The translations under genes and the position numbers were made by a program. Under the pieces are notes generated by a model. It saw nothing but the letters and a program-made list of their open reading frames with translations, was not told the origin of the DNA and did no database searches. Positions 1-8,903 of a DNA stretch of 12,789 nucleotides are shown here, piece after piece. This DNA comes from an uncultured Bacteroidales bacterium (lineage in GTDB: Bacteria; Bacteroidota; Bacteroidia; Bacteroidales; UBA932). Numbering within the stretch: position 1 is the first letter of the stretch; each line of letters begins with the position of its first letter. The stretch covers positions 1 to 12,789 of the forward strand of contig CAMCIE010000016.1 of NCBI GenBank assembly GCA_945874815.1. The letters are read 5' to 3'.

Positions 1-396
1 GTGAGTGTGGAATTCATGAACTTCAAGGTTTCCGTTCTCGGGGAGGAGAATTCTCCCGGAACTTATACCATCCAGGGAGACAAGGTTACTCTGCTTCAGG
101 CCATAAGCCTTGCCCGTGACCTTACAATCTTCGGACAACGTGAAAACGTGACAGTAATCCGTGAGAAAGAAGGAGAAAGGGTCATGTACGAGGTGAACCT
201 TTGCGATGTGAGCATGTTCAATTCGCCTGCATATTATCTTCAGCAGAATGACATAGTTTATGTGCAGCCGAGTGACATCAAGGCAAGACAGTCAACAACC
301 GATGACAAGACTCTCAGGCTTACCAGCATCATCCTCTCCGGAGGTTCCTTGATGGCATCAATTGCTTCAATCCTTATCAGTGTGTTAGCGAAATGA
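1..396 (+). CDS. wza: Wza-type polysaccharide export protein, 3' fragment (SLBB domain and C-terminal membrane segment)
   Basis: This is the C-terminal part of an outer-membrane polysaccharide export protein, the channel through which capsule or exopolysaccharide leaves the cell. The reading frame is open from base 1, so the gene begins upstream; the GTG at base 1 is only an in-frame codon. Residues about 6-70 of the visible part form an SLBB domain: FKVSVLGEENSPGTY, then a long stretch giving an ubiquitin-like fold, then NDIVYVQP. A hydrophobic segment near residues 108-129 (LTSIILSGGSLMASIASILI) matches the C-terminal membrane helix common in Bacteroidetes Wza homologues. The next gene, a Wzc kinase, starts 12 bp downstream, and wza-wzc pairing is classic. 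The missing N-terminus should carry the lipoprotein signal and the Poly_export domain; that is inferred. Family assignment is firm. Confidence 0.9.
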   Translation: MSVEFMNFKVSVLGEENSPGTYTIQGDKVTLLQAISLARDLTIFGQRENVTVIREKEGERVMYEVNLCDVSMFNSPAYYLQQNDIVYVQPSDIKARQSTTDDKTLRLTSIILSGGSLMASIASILISVLAK

Positions 397-408
397 TAAT
401 TTGTTTAT

Positions 409-2823
409 ATGGTAGATAATAATCAGAACAATCTCTCATTCAACAATGAGAACGAGTCGGAGTTCCAGCTTTCCGACATTGTTGAACTTGTGTGGGCGCA
501 TAAATGGTGGTATGTGATTTCTGTCGTTTTTTGCCTTTCAGTAGCGGTCCTTTACCTTTATCGCACCCAGAAAACCTATGAAAGATCCATCAAGGTCCTG
601 GTGGATGAAAGTAATCAGGATGCGACTATGAGAAACCTCGGAGTGACTTCTGCCAGCATGATGAAGATAAGGGGCATGAACTCCGTGGTGAATGAAATTG
701 AGGCGTTCAACTCTCCTGACCTCATGCAGACTATTGTAGAGCGTCTCGGACTTGAAACCAAGTACTATGAGAAACAGCCCCTCAGAAGCGTTGAACTTTA
801 TCAGAACAACCCGATTGAGATGAAACTCTCGGGCAACAATCCGATGAACAGCGGTTTCTCATTAAGAGTGTCAAATCTTGGAGACGGCAAGATTCTCCTT
901 TCCGAGTTCCGCATCAAGAAGGATGAGTTCGATGACAAGATAGAGGCTGTCCTCGGTGAGGCGGTTGATACTCCTGCAGGCTCGCTTACATTCTATGCAA
1001 CATCTGATATTGAAGAGTTCAAATATGACCTCAGGATTTACTGGCGCAACAGTATGGCCACTGCAAAGGCATATTGCGAGGACCTCAGCATATCAATGAT
1101 TGGAAAAGAGTCCACTGTACTCCAGATGTCACACAAGGACCATTTCCCGCAGAGATCTGCTTCCATCCTCAATTCGTTGGTTGATGTTTACAACGAGACA
1201 TGGGTGAGCAACAAGAACAAAGCTTCTGTAAATACATCTGAGTTCATCAACGAAAGACTCGTTATAATTGAGAAAGAACTTGCTACGGTCGAGGAAGCAT
1301 TGAAAGAATACAAGGCTTCCAATAACCTTACTGATATCAAGGCATCTGCACAGGTCTATATCAATGAATCCAGCCAGTATTCGGCAATGGCATTCGAGAT
1401 CAACAACAAACTCACCATTGCAAAATACATCAAGGATTATCTCAACGATCCGACCAACAGCAGAAGCCTAATTCCTTCGAACCTCGGACTTGAGAACAAT
1501 TCCGTGGATTCCCAGATCAACGAGTACAATAACCTGGTGCTCAAGAGGGACCATCTCGCAGCATCCAGCTCTGAAAGCAACCCTATAGTTGCTGACTTCA
1601 ACTCCCTGATAGCATCGATGAGAGTGGCCATCCTCAGTTCCATTGAGAATGTAATTGCAACTCTTCAACTCCAGCAAGACAAGATTGATGCACAGGAGAA
1701 GCAGATTCTCTCCCGCATTTCTTCAAGTTCAGGACAGGAACTCCGTCTGCTCTCGATTGAACGTCAGCAGCAGATTACCCAGGAACTCTATATGTTCCTC
1801 CTCCAGAAACGTGAAGAGAATGAACTCGCAGCCCTTGTCAATGTAGGAAACACCAGGGTGCTCATGAGACCTAACGGAGCAGACCAGCCTGTCGATCCGA
1901 ATACCAAGATGATTATCCTGATTGCTCTTGTGCTCGGTTGCGGAATACCGTTCGCTTTCTACTTCCTTGAGAGAATGCTTGATACCACAGTGAAGACCAA
2001 GGCTGACCTTACCAGGCTCTCCATGCCTATTCTTGCAGAGATTCCAAGTCTTGAGAACAAGAAACGCAGCCGTATTTTCCGAGTCTTCACCAAGAACAAC
2101 GACAAATCCCTCACCAAGATTGTGGTTCAGCAGGGACGCCGTGACCAGATGAATGAGGCATACAGGGTTCTAAGAACCAATGTGGATATGATACTTGGCC
2201 GTGAGAAGAAATCCAAGGTTATCATGCTCACTTCATTCAATCCGAACGCAGGAAAGACTTTCACCAGTCTCAACCTTGCCGCTTCAATGGCAGTGAAGAA
2301 TTCGAAAGTACTGCTTGTTGACCTGGATTTGAGGAAGGGTACCCTGAGCAAGGCTCTTGGCATCGAAGAGACCGGAGTATCTGCATATTTGAGCGGAAAG
2401 GTGGATGAAATCTCAAAACATGTTCATGAAGTTGAAAAGAATCTCTTCCTCCTTCCTTTGGGAACACTTCCTCCTAACCCTGCAGAACTCCTGCTTTCAG
2501 ACAGGTTCCCTAAGATGCTCGAACTGGCAAAACAGGAATATGACTATGTTATTCTCGACTGTCCTCCGATTGAGCTGGTTGTGGATTCAACCATCATAAC
2601 CAACCATGTGGATATGACTATCTTCGTAGCAAGAGCAGGTCTCTTTGACAAGAGGTCAATTCCTGCAATCGAACATCTCTACATTCAGAATACTTATAAA
2701 TCAATGGCTGTGCTGCTCAATGCAGTGAATATGAAACATAAGAAGTACGGCTCGTACGGTTATGGTTATGGCTATGGCTACGGTTACGGCTATGGCTACG
2801 GAAATTCCTCCAGTCATGAATAA
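409..2823 (+). CDS. wzc: Wzc-type bacterial tyrosine autokinase / polysaccharide co-polymerase
   Basis: An 804-residue inner-membrane protein that sets chain length and couples synthesis to export through cycles of tyrosine phosphorylation. Order of parts: cytoplasmic N-terminus, membrane helix at about 34-51, a large periplasmic Wzz region with coiled-coil character around 280-450, a GNVR-type segment ending near VNVGNTRVLMRPNGADQPVDP, a second helix at about 501-521, then the cytoplasmic BY-kinase domain. Kinase motifs are intact: Walker A FNPNAGKT (K616), Walker A' LLVDLDLR (D638, D640) and Walker B YVILDCPP (D717). The C-terminal tail holds nine tyrosines, eight in an unbroken Tyr-Gly run (783-798), the expected phosphoacceptor cluster. 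Length is normal for fused Bacteroidetes Wzc. It sits 12 bp after wza and 8 bp before its probable phosphatase. Identification is very secure; the polymer handled is unknown. Confidence 0.96.
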   Translation: MVDNNQNNLSFNNENESEFQLSDIVELVWAHKWWYVISVVFCLSVAVLYLYRTQKTYERSIKVLVDESNQDATMRNLGVTSASMMKIRGMNSVVNEIEAFNSPDLMQTIVERLGLETKYYEKQPLRSVELYQNNPIEMKLSGNNPMNSGFSLRVSNLGDGKILLSEFRIKKDEFDDKIEAVLGEAVDTPAGSLTFYATSDIEEFKYDLRIYWRNSMATAKAYCEDLSISMIGKESTVLQMSHKDHFPQRSASILNSLVDVYNETWVSNKNKASVNTSEFINERLVIIEKELATVEEALKEYKASNNLTDIKASAQVYINESSQYSAMAFEINNKLTIAKYIKDYLNDPTNSRSLIPSNLGLENNSVDSQINEYNNLVLKRDHLAASSSESNPIVADFNSLIASMRVAILSSIENVIATLQLQQDKIDAQEKQILSRISSSSGQELRLLSIERQQQITQELYMFLLQKREENELAALVNVGNTRVLMRPNGADQPVDPNTKMIILIALVLGCGIPFAFYFLERMLDTTVKTKADLTRLSMPILAEIPSLENKKRSRIFRVFTKNNDKSLTKIVVQQGRRDQMNEAYRVLRTNVDMILGREKKSKVIMLTSFNPNAGKTFTSLNLAASMAVKNSKVLLVDLDLRKGTLSKALGIEETGVSAYLSGKVDEISKHVHEVEKNLFLLPLGTLPPNPAELLLSDRFPKMLELAKQEYDYVILDCPPIELVVDSTIITNHVDMTIFVARAGLFDKRSIPAIEHLYIQNTYKSMAVLLNAVNMKHKKYGSYGYGYGYGYGYGYGYGNSSSHE
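2755..2802 (+). repeat. In-frame hexanucleotide repeat encoding (Tyr-Gly)8 in the Wzc tail
   Basis: Eight consecutive six-base units of the form TAYGGN encode eight Tyr-Gly dipeptides. The units differ at third positions (TAT/TAC, GGT/GGC/GGA), so the protein repeat is perfect while the DNA repeat is imperfect. The tract is the phosphoacceptor tail of the tyrosine kinase. Gain or loss of a unit would keep the frame and change the number of tyrosines. Confidence 0.9.
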
Positions 2824-2831
2824 TTGATAAT

Positions 2832-3542
2832 ATGGGATTACTGGACCTTTTCAATAAAAAGACTTCATTGGAGGCCTCTGGCCTTCTGAATCTCAAAACT
2901 GACCGTCATTCCCACATCCTTCCGGGTGTGGATGACGGTTTCAGGGTTTTGGATGACTCGTTGAAAGCTCTCGAATATCTTGAAAAGCAAGGTATTACCA
3001 CGGTATGGTGTACTCCTCATATCATGGAGGAGATACCAAATACTACAGAAGACCTGCACAGCAGGTTCAGAGAATTGTGTGATGCGTATAAAGGCAAGCT
3101 TGAACTTCATCTGGGTGCCGAGTATATGATGGACATGCTTTTTGAGGACAGGCTCTCTACAGATGACCTGATTGTGGGTGATGACGGGTTTCTTCTTATG
3201 GAGACATATACAAACAATCATTCTACAAGTGTCTTTGATATTTTCAAAAGAGTGATTTCAAAAGGATACAAGCCTCTTTTCGCCCATCCCGAGCGTTACA
3301 GATATCTTAATCAGGAAGATTATCAGATTTTACATGACATGGGTGTCAGTTTCCAGCTAAACATTCCGTCTGCCATCGGCTATTATGGAGAAGACGCTTA
3401 TAGGAAAGCATTGATGCTTCTTCAGAAAGGCTGGTATTCCTGCATGGGTTTTGATGCCCACAGACTGGGAGCCCTAAAGGAACAATGTGAGGGGCAGCAT
3501 CTCAAGAAAGAAATTGTCCCGTATTTGAAGTTCTTTGCTTAA
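2832..3542 (+). CDS. CpsB/YwqE-type PHP-family protein-tyrosine phosphatase
   Basis: A 236-residue metal-dependent phosphatase of the PHP superfamily. Relatives such as CpsB of streptococci and YwqE of Bacillus dephosphorylate the tyrosine tail of capsule kinases. Visible metal-binding and catalytic motifs: HSHILPGVDDG (H26, H28, D34), CTPHIM (H63), LGAEYMMD, FAHPERY (H152) and FDAHRLG (D208, H210). Length is close to the family norm (about 240-255). It has no signal peptide, consistent with action on the cytoplasmic kinase tail. It lies 8 bp after wzc and 13 bp before the next gene, so it is almost certainly co-transcribed with its substrate. Family assignment is firm; that Wzc is the substrate is inferred from position and from the studied relatives. 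Confidence 0.93.
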   Translation: MGLLDLFNKKTSLEASGLLNLKTDRHSHILPGVDDGFRVLDDSLKALEYLEKQGITTVWCTPHIMEEIPNTTEDLHSRFRELCDAYKGKLELHLGAEYMMDMLFEDRLSTDDLIVGDDGFLLMETYTNNHSTSVFDIFKRVISKGYKPLFAHPERYRYLNQEDYQILHDMGVSFQLNIPSAIGYYGEDAYRKALMLLQKGWYSCMGFDAHRLGALKEQCEGQHLKKEIVPYLKFFA

Positions 3543-3555
3543 ATGAATAATTGAA

Positions 3556-5481
3556 ATGTTAAAGAATATTTTAAAAAACTTAGCCGGATGGTATTTCTCC
3601 AGCAAGACGTTGCCTTATTGGTGCGTCCTGATGATTGACTGCGTCATAATCATGTTTTCAGGAATACTTGGAATGTATGTGGATTTCGGTGGATCGTATT
3701 TGGCCGGTCATTTTTGGTCATGTTCCCTTGGACTGCTGATTACACTTATACCGATGCTTGTTTTCTTCAAGCTTTTCCATACATATTCTGGAATCATCAG
3801 ATATTCTTCTTTCGTTGATTTGCAGAGAGTTGCCATTGCAAATGTCTGTGGTATCCTGACTGCATATCTGCTTGGCATTATTCTGTCAATTATTCCATGG
3901 TTTGCAGCCAATGTCTGCTTTCCACAGTTTATCGGAGCATTTGTCCTGTTTTGTAGTGCAACACTTCTGATGTGGTTTGAGAGGGTGCTTGTCAAAAGAA
4001 TATTCGACACATTCAACATAGATGCAGCCATTCCTGTGGCAATCTATGGAACCAAGGCGGGAGGTATCAGTATAGCAAAAAGTCTTAATTCCATCCGCGA
4101 AAAGAAATATAACCTCAAGTTGTTCATCTCAGACGGGAAAGAGATGAAGAATACCTATCTTATGGGTAAGAAGGTTTATCTTAACGGTGAGGGAATTGGT
4201 GCCAAACTGCTTGATGCAGGTGTAAAAGTCCTTCTTGTGTCTCCTCTGAAGGCCGAAAAATTCCGTTCCAACGAACGTATGGTTGATGAAATCATTGGTG
4301 CCGGAATCAAGATCATGATGATGACCGGAGGTGAGGAATGGGATGGAAAGAGTCCTCTCAGCCATGACCAGCTCCACGAGGTAGATATTGAAGACCTCCT
4401 TCCGAGGGATAAGATTGAGGTGGACATGGATGCAATAGGTTCATTGCTGAAAGGCAGGAGAATACTCATTACCGGAGCAGCAGGAAGCATCGGATCAGAA
4501 ATCGTAAGACAGGTAGCAACATTCGGCCCTGCTGAAATGATTTTGATTGACCAAGCTGAAACACCAATGCATGATGTAAGGCTCATGATGGCAAGGCAGT
4601 ACTCAGAAATCAAGAATGAAACCATTGTCACAAGCATCACCAATCAGGGGCATATGGAGAAGATATTCCAACAACACAAACCTGAATATGTTTTCCATGC
4701 CGCAGCCTACAAGCATGTACCTATGATGGAAGACAATCCTGCGATCGCTGTCCAGAACAATATTTACGGAACAAGAGTGATTGCAGATCTGGCAGTCAAA
4801 TATGGCGCAAAGAAATTTGTCATGATTTCAACAGACAAGGCAGTGAATCCTACAAATGTGATGGGCTGCAGCAAACGAATCTGTGAAATATATTGCCAGA
4901 GTCTCAATCAGGCCATCCAGTCGGGTAATGTCAAGGGAGAAACCCAGTTCGTTACTACCAGGTTCGGAAATGTTCTTGGCTCGAACGGAAGCGTGATACC
5001 AATCTTCAAGGAGCAGATCCGTAACGGTGGTCCTGTAACCGTTACCCATCCTGACATCATACGTTATTTCATGCTCATACCGGAAGCATGCCGTCTGGTG
5101 CTTGAAGCAGGTACCATGGGCAAAGGTGGAGAAATTTTTGTGTTCGACATGGGCAAGCCTGTAAGAATTGTCGATTTGGCCAAGAGAATGATTCTGCTTT
5201 CCGGTGCCAAGGATATCCAGATTAAGTTTACAGGCCTTCGTGACGGAGAGAAACTTTATGAGGAGGTGCTCAACGACAAGGAGGGCACTGTGCCGACTGT
5301 ACATCCGAAAATCATGGTCGCAAAGGTACGCGAATACGACTATGAAGTTGCATGCAAGAATGAACTTCGCCTGCTTGAGGCCTCCTATTCATTCGATGAT
5401 ATGGACATTGTGCGCATCATGAAGGAAATCGTTCCAGAGTATAAGAGCAAATGCTCGAAATATGAGGTTCTTGACAATTAA
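3556..5481 (+). CDS. capD: CapD/WbpM-type membrane nucleotide-sugar 4,6-dehydratase
   Basis: A 641-residue inner-membrane enzyme of the extended short-chain dehydrogenase type. About four hydrophobic helices occupy residues 20-145, then a Rossmann-like CoA-binding-type domain (from IPVAIYGTKAGG), then the catalytic polysaccharide-synthesis domain. The NAD(P) loop is TGAAGSIGSE (G307, G310, G313). The active site reads ISTDKAVNPTNVMGCSK, giving S425, M436 and K440: the Ser-Met-Lys triad of the large WbpM/PglF group, with Met in place of the usual Tyr. Characterised relatives convert UDP-GlcNAc to UDP-4-keto-6-deoxy-GlcNAc, the precursor of sugars such as QuiNAc, FucNAc and bacillosamine derivatives. 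It sits in the operon 13 bp after the phosphatase gene and 12 bp before the epimerase. Exact substrate is inferred, family is secure. Confidence 0.93.
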   Translation: MLKNILKNLAGWYFSSKTLPYWCVLMIDCVIIMFSGILGMYVDFGGSYLAGHFWSCSLGLLITLIPMLVFFKLFHTYSGIIRYSSFVDLQRVAIANVCGILTAYLLGIILSIIPWFAANVCFPQFIGAFVLFCSATLLMWFERVLVKRIFDTFNIDAAIPVAIYGTKAGGISIAKSLNSIREKKYNLKLFISDGKEMKNTYLMGKKVYLNGEGIGAKLLDAGVKVLLVSPLKAEKFRSNERMVDEIIGAGIKIMMMTGGEEWDGKSPLSHDQLHEVDIEDLLPRDKIEVDMDAIGSLLKGRRILITGAAGSIGSEIVRQVATFGPAEMILIDQAETPMHDVRLMMARQYSEIKNETIVTSITNQGHMEKIFQQHKPEYVFHAAAYKHVPMMEDNPAIAVQNNIYGTRVIADLAVKYGAKKFVMISTDKAVNPTNVMGCSKRICEIYCQSLNQAIQSGNVKGETQFVTTRFGNVLGSNGSVIPIFKEQIRNGGPVTVTHPDIIRYFMLIPEACRLVLEAGTMGKGGEIFVFDMGKPVRIVDLAKRMILLSGAKDIQIKFTGLRDGEKLYEEVLNDKEGTVPTVHPKIMVAKVREYDYEVACKNELRLLEASYSFDDMDIVRIMKEIVPEYKSKCSKYEVLDN

Positions 5482-5493
5482 TAACCAGAAATT

Positions 5494-6558
5494 ATGTTGA
5501 TTGAAAATGTATCCCTGTCGGGAAAGACTGTCCTGGTGACAGGTGCAGCCGGCTTCATAGGAGCCAATCTAGTAAAACGTCTGTTTGCCGATGTAAAAGA
5601 TATCAGGATTGTGGGTATAGACAGTATCACTGACTATTACGATGTCAATATCAAATATGGCAGACTAGAGCAGATCGCTTCACTCGGCAGAGACTGGACA
5701 TTCATCAAAGGGAATATTGCAGACAGGGAAGTCCTCGAAGGCATATTCAGGGACTATGCTCCTACTGTTGTCGTTAACCTTGCTGCCCAGGCCGGAGTAC
5801 GCTACTCTATCACCAATCCTGATGCATATATCGAATCCAACATGATCGGCTTCTACAATATCCTTGAATGTTGCCGCCACTATCCTGTTGAACATTTGGT
5901 ATATGCCTCCTCATCATCAGTCTATGGCACAAACAAGAAGGTGCCATATTCTACTGACGACAAGGTTGACAATCCTGTATCCCTGTATGCAGCGACAAAG
6001 AAAAGCAACGAACTCATGGCTCATGCCTATTCGAAGCTTTATGACATACCTAGTACAGGTCTGAGATTTTTCACGGTTTACGGTCCTGCAGGCCGTCCAG
6101 ACATGGCATATTTTGGCTTCACCGATAAACTCCGCAAAGGAGAAACCATCAAGATTTTTAACTACGGCAATTGCAAGAGGGATTTTACCTATATTGACGA
6201 CATCGTGGAAGGGGTGGTCAGGATTATCGGGCATGCACCCGAAAGACAGAAGGGTGAAGACGGACTTCCTTTGCCGCCATACGAGGTGTATAATATCGGA
6301 AACAGTTCTCCGGAAAACCTTCTGGACTTTGTTCAGATTCTTCAGGAGGAACTGATTGCAGCCAAAGTACTGCCACAAGACTATGACTTTGAATCACATA
6401 AGGAACTTGTGCCTATGCAACCTGGTGACGTACCTGTGACTTTTGCAGATACCGAGCCTCTTGAAAGGGATTTCGGATTCAGACCATCTACAAGCCTGAG
6501 GACAGGCCTGCGCAATTTTGCTCAGTGGTATGCAGAATATTATGGAACAATAGAATAG
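5494..6558 (+). CDS. UDP-glucuronate 4-epimerase (CapI/LpsL-like, NAD-dependent)
   Basis: A 354-residue cytoplasmic extended SDR enzyme. The NAD-binding loop is [12 protein letters not shown] (G17, G20, G23); the catalytic serine lies in YASSSSVYG, and the YxxxK pair is Y165/K169 (LYAATKK). The stretches [18 protein letters not shown] and [14 protein letters not shown] are typical of UDP-glucuronate 4-epimerases rather than UDP-galactose epimerases, which is why UDP-GlcA to UDP-GalA is the preferred reaction. The gene immediately downstream, 4 bp away, is UDP-glucose 6-dehydrogenase, which makes the proposed substrate. Length is slightly above the usual 330-345. A related epimerase acting on UDP-GlcNAc or UDP-GlcNAcA cannot be excluded from motifs alone. 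Confidence 0.88.
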   Translation: MLIENVSLSGKTVLVTGAAGFIGANLVKRLFADVKDIRIVGIDSITDYYDVNIKYGRLEQIASLGRDWTFIKGNIADREVLEGIFRDYAPTVVVNLAAQAGVRYSITNPDAYIESNMIGFYNILECCRHYPVEHLVYASSSSVYGTNKKVPYSTDDKVDNPVSLYAATKKSNELMAHAYSKLYDIPSTGLRFFTVYGPAGRPDMAYFGFTDKLRKGETIKIFNYGNCKRDFTYIDDIVEGVVRIIGHAPERQKGEDGLPLPPYEVYNIGNSSPENLLDFVQILQEELIAAKVLPQDYDFESHKELVPMQPGDVPVTFADTEPLERDFGFRPSTSLRTGLRNFAQWYAEYYGTIE

Positions 6559-6562
6559 AATC

Positions 6563-7852
6563 ATGAGGAATAAGGAAAATCTGAAAGTGGCCGTTGCCGG
6601 AACCGGTTATGTCGGCCTTTCAATAGCGACTTTGCTCGCTCAGCATCATACAGTTACAGCAGTTGATGTGATTCCCGAGAAAGTTGAAAAAATCAACAAC
6701 CGTATTTCTCCTATCCAGGACGAATACATCGAGGAATATCTTAAGAACAAACCTCTTGACTTGAATGCCACCCTGGATGCAGAGGCAGCCTATTCCGATG
6801 CTGACTTTGTGGTGATAGCTGCTCCTACAAATTACGACAGCAAAAAGAACTATTTCGATACTTCACATGTCGAGGAAGTCATTGACTGCGTGCTCAGGGT
6901 GAATCCTGATGCAGTCATGGTGATTAAATCCACTGTTCCGGTTGGTTATACAGCATCAACAAGAGAAAAATTCTCCTATAGGGAAAGGCTTCAGGACGGA
7001 ACTTTCAAAGTCGTGACACCGAACATAATCTTCGCCCCTGAATTCCTCAGGGAGTCAAAGGCTTTGTATGACAACCTTTATCCGAGCCGTATCATTGTCG
7101 GATATGACCATCAGGATGAGAAACTCGCCGATGCTGCCCGCATGTTCGCCGAAATAATCGCTGAAGGAGCCATATCGACCGACGTGCCGACCCTCTTCAT
7201 GGGTACCACAGAAGCAGAAGCAGTGAAACTCTTTGCCAACACATATCTTGCCCTCAGGGTCAGCTATTTCAATGAGCTCGACACTTATGCTGAGATGAAA
7301 GGACTCGACACCCGTTCGATTATCGACGGAGTCTGCCTCGACCCACGCATCGGCGCACACTATAACAACCCTTCATTCGGTTACGGCGGATATTGCCTTC
7401 CGAAGGATACAAAGCAGCTTCTTGCAAACTACAATGACGTTCCGGAGAACCTGATTCAGGCCATTGTCGATTCCAACCGTACAAGGAAGGATTTCATTGC
7501 TGACCAGGTACTGGAGAAAGCCGGCTATTACAGCAGCAACAGCCAGTGGGACAGCAAACAGGAGAAACGCTGCGTGGTGGGAGTCTTCCGTCTGACGATG
7601 AAGTCAAACAGCGACAATTTCCGTCAGTCTGCAATCCAGGGTATCATGAAGAGAATCAAGGCCAAGGGAGCAGAAGTGGTCATCTATGAGCCTACCCTCG
7701 CAGACGGCTCGTCATTCTTCGGCAGCCGCGTGGTGAACGACCTGTCTCTCTTCAAGGCAATGTCACAGGCTGTGATTGCAAACAGATATGAACCTTGCCT
7801 GGATGATATCGCAGACAAGGTTTATACAAGGGATGTCTTCAGAAGAGACTAA
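6563..7852 (+). CDS. ugd: UDP-glucose 6-dehydrogenase
   Basis: A 429-residue enzyme of the UDP-glucose/GDP-mannose dehydrogenase family that oxidises UDP-glucose twice to UDP-glucuronate using NAD. Seen: N-terminal Rossmann motif [12 protein letters not shown], the central segment [15 protein letters not shown], and the catalytic-cysteine motif [15 protein letters not shown] with C278. The C-terminal UDP-binding domain continues to VYTRDVF. The [12 protein letters not shown] version and [15 protein letters not shown] point to Ugd rather than a GDP-mannose or UDP-ManNAc dehydrogenase. It is longer than E. coli Ugd (388) mainly through a linker around residues 315-335. It follows the epimerase by 4 bp, and the pair would supply UDP-GlcA and UDP-GalA. 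Its TAA stop overlaps the stop of the convergent hydrolase gene. Confidence 0.94.
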   Translation: MRNKENLKVAVAGTGYVGLSIATLLAQHHTVTAVDVIPEKVEKINNRISPIQDEYIEEYLKNKPLDLNATLDAEAAYSDADFVVIAAPTNYDSKKNYFDTSHVEEVIDCVLRVNPDAVMVIKSTVPVGYTASTREKFSYRERLQDGTFKVVTPNIIFAPEFLRESKALYDNLYPSRIIVGYDHQDEKLADAARMFAEIIAEGAISTDVPTLFMGTTEAEAVKLFANTYLALRVSYFNELDTYAEMKGLDTRSIIDGVCLDPRIGAHYNNPSFGYGGYCLPKDTKQLLANYNDVPENLIQAIVDSNRTRKDFIADQVLEKAGYYSSNSQWDSKQEKRCVVGVFRLTMKSNSDNFRQSAIQGIMKRIKAKGAEVVIYEPTLADGSSFFGSRVVNDLSLFKAMSQAVIANRYEPCLDDIADKVYTRDVFRRD

Positions 7853-8823
7853 TTTGCGTTATATTTATTAAGGAAGTCTCTTACAACTGCGGTATATTTT
7901 GCTGGATGGTCCTTATATGAACGAGCATGTTCAGATCCCGGGGCTATCCAGCATTCTTTTGGCTGAGGCTTGGCATCATACAGAGGCTGCATCATGCTGA
8001 ACGGTACGAAAGTATCCTCGTCGCCGTGGATGAAAAGCATAGGCTTTCTGCATTTTTTCACTGATTCCAGCGGGGATGCCTCACGGAAATTCCAGCCATA
8101 CTTTCTGTTGCACAAAGAGCTTGTCCAAGTGAGCAGCGGGAAGGATGGAAGTCCGAACATCTCCTTCAACTGCATCGAAAACTCATCCCAGACGCTTGTA
8201 TAGCCGCAGTCTTCAATGAAGGCATTCACATAGTCAGGGACATCCCTGGCAGACACGTTCATGGTTGTGGCCGCTCCCATAGATACACCGTGCACCACCA
8301 TGGCAGTCTTGCATCCTTCCTCTCTGAAAAGTTCCTCTGCTATGCCTATCCAGTTCATGACATCGTCAGCATCCTTCCAGCCCATCTGGATGTCCTCTCC
8401 TTCACTCAGTCCGTGGCCATGGAGGTCAGGCATGAGGACATTGTAACCCATGTCGCGGTTGTACATTCTGCAGAAATACATGAATTTGATGGCATTGTCC
8501 TTATATCCGTGAACCAGTACGGCGGTCTTTCCATGAGCATTGTCTGCTTTCATATAATATGCATGATGACGCTCTCCGGTCGGCATCACGACAAATGTGT
8601 CTTTGAGAATGCCGTTGGTATTGACGCTGTCCATCCATGGTTTCATGTCCGGATACCTTTCATACAGGATGGCATAGGTGCTGTCTATGTCGTGTCTGTT
8701 CTTGTCAGGTGAGAGGGAGAATCCCAACATATATCTGCCTGCCCCTGCAAGTATGAGCAAAACCAGGACGACTAAGCCTGCCAGAACATAAAGTGAAATG
8801 CGGAGTTTTGATTTCTTTGCCAT
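7849..8823 (-). CDS. Membrane-anchored or exported serine alpha/beta hydrolase
   Basis: A 324-residue alpha/beta hydrolase. After a basic start, residues 9-29 form a long hydrophobic segment, either an uncleaved anchor or a signal peptide, so the catalytic domain probably faces the periplasm. The fold markers are VLVHGYKDN (oxyanion region, 102-110), [12 protein letters not shown], the nucleophile elbow HGVSMGA (S181), the acid in [10 protein letters not shown] (D270) and the base in GSEHARSY (H299). The layout resembles the YqkD/BAAT-like hydrolases often labelled lysophospholipase or cell-surface hydrolase; the true substrate is unknown. It runs against the polysaccharide operon, with stops overlapping, and has its own promoter just upstream, so it is probably a single-gene unit. 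A role in polysaccharide deacylation is possible but unsupported. Confidence 0.87.
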   Translation of the reverse strand: MAKKSKLRISLYVLAGLVVLVLLILAGAGRYMLGFSLSPDKNRHDIDSTYAILYERYPDMKPWMDSVNTNGILKDTFVVMPTGERHHAYYMKADNAHGKTAVLVHGYKDNAIKFMYFCRMYNRDMGYNVLMPDLHGHGLSEGEDIQMGWKDADDVMNWIGIAEELFREEGCKTAMVVHGVSMGAATTMNVSARDVPDYVNAFIEDCGYTSVWDEFSMQLKEMFGLPSFPLLTWTSSLCNRKYGWNFREASPLESVKKCRKPMLFIHGDEDTFVPFSMMQPLYDAKPQPKECWIAPGSEHARSYKDHPAKYTAVVRDFLNKYNAN

Positions 8824-8850
8824 ATTATCTTATATATTATCTAATAAGGA

Positions 8851-8858
8851 CAAATATA
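8851..8858 (-). promoter_or_regulatory. Bacteroidetes -7 promoter box for the hydrolase gene
   Basis: The minus strand reads TATATTTG, a perfect match to the Bacteroidetes -7 consensus TAnnTTTG. Transcription would begin near 8845, giving a leader of roughly 22 bases before the hydrolase ATG at 8823. No clear -33 TTG element is seen. It forms a 9-bp inverted repeat with the opposing box at 8882-8889. Confidence 0.7.
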
Positions 8859-8881
8859 GAAAAAGCTGAGAAAAAAAAGTT

Positions 8882-8889
8882 TATATTTG
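8882..8889 (+). promoter_or_regulatory. Bacteroidetes -7 promoter box for manC
   Basis: The plus strand reads TATATTTG, again a perfect TAnnTTTG. Transcription would start near 8895, only about 9 bases before the ATG at 8904 (about 15 before the ATG at 8910). A -33 element is not obvious. The box rules out translation of manC from the in-frame ATG at 8793, which lies upstream of this promoter and inside the hydrolase gene. Confidence 0.7.
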
Positions 8890-8903
8890 TGAAAAATCAA
8901 GTT

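Noticed and set aside
1..3. GTG at base 1 as a true start codon
   Set aside because: The window begins in the middle of a Wza-type gene; the SLBB domain starts within a few residues and the export domain and signal peptide must lie upstream.
4176..4643. 155-codon minus-strand open frame inside the 4,6-dehydratase gene
   Set aside because: Fully antisense to conserved NAD-binding coding sequence; Ser/Ile-rich low-information translation typical of a shadow frame.
7853..7930. Possible terminator after ugd
   Set aside because: No stable GC-rich stem followed by a T-tract could be found on the plus strand.
8793..8903. N-terminal extension of manC from the ATG at 8793
   Set aside because: The extra 37 residues are not family-like, overlap the divergent hydrolase start and lie upstream of the predicted manC promoter.
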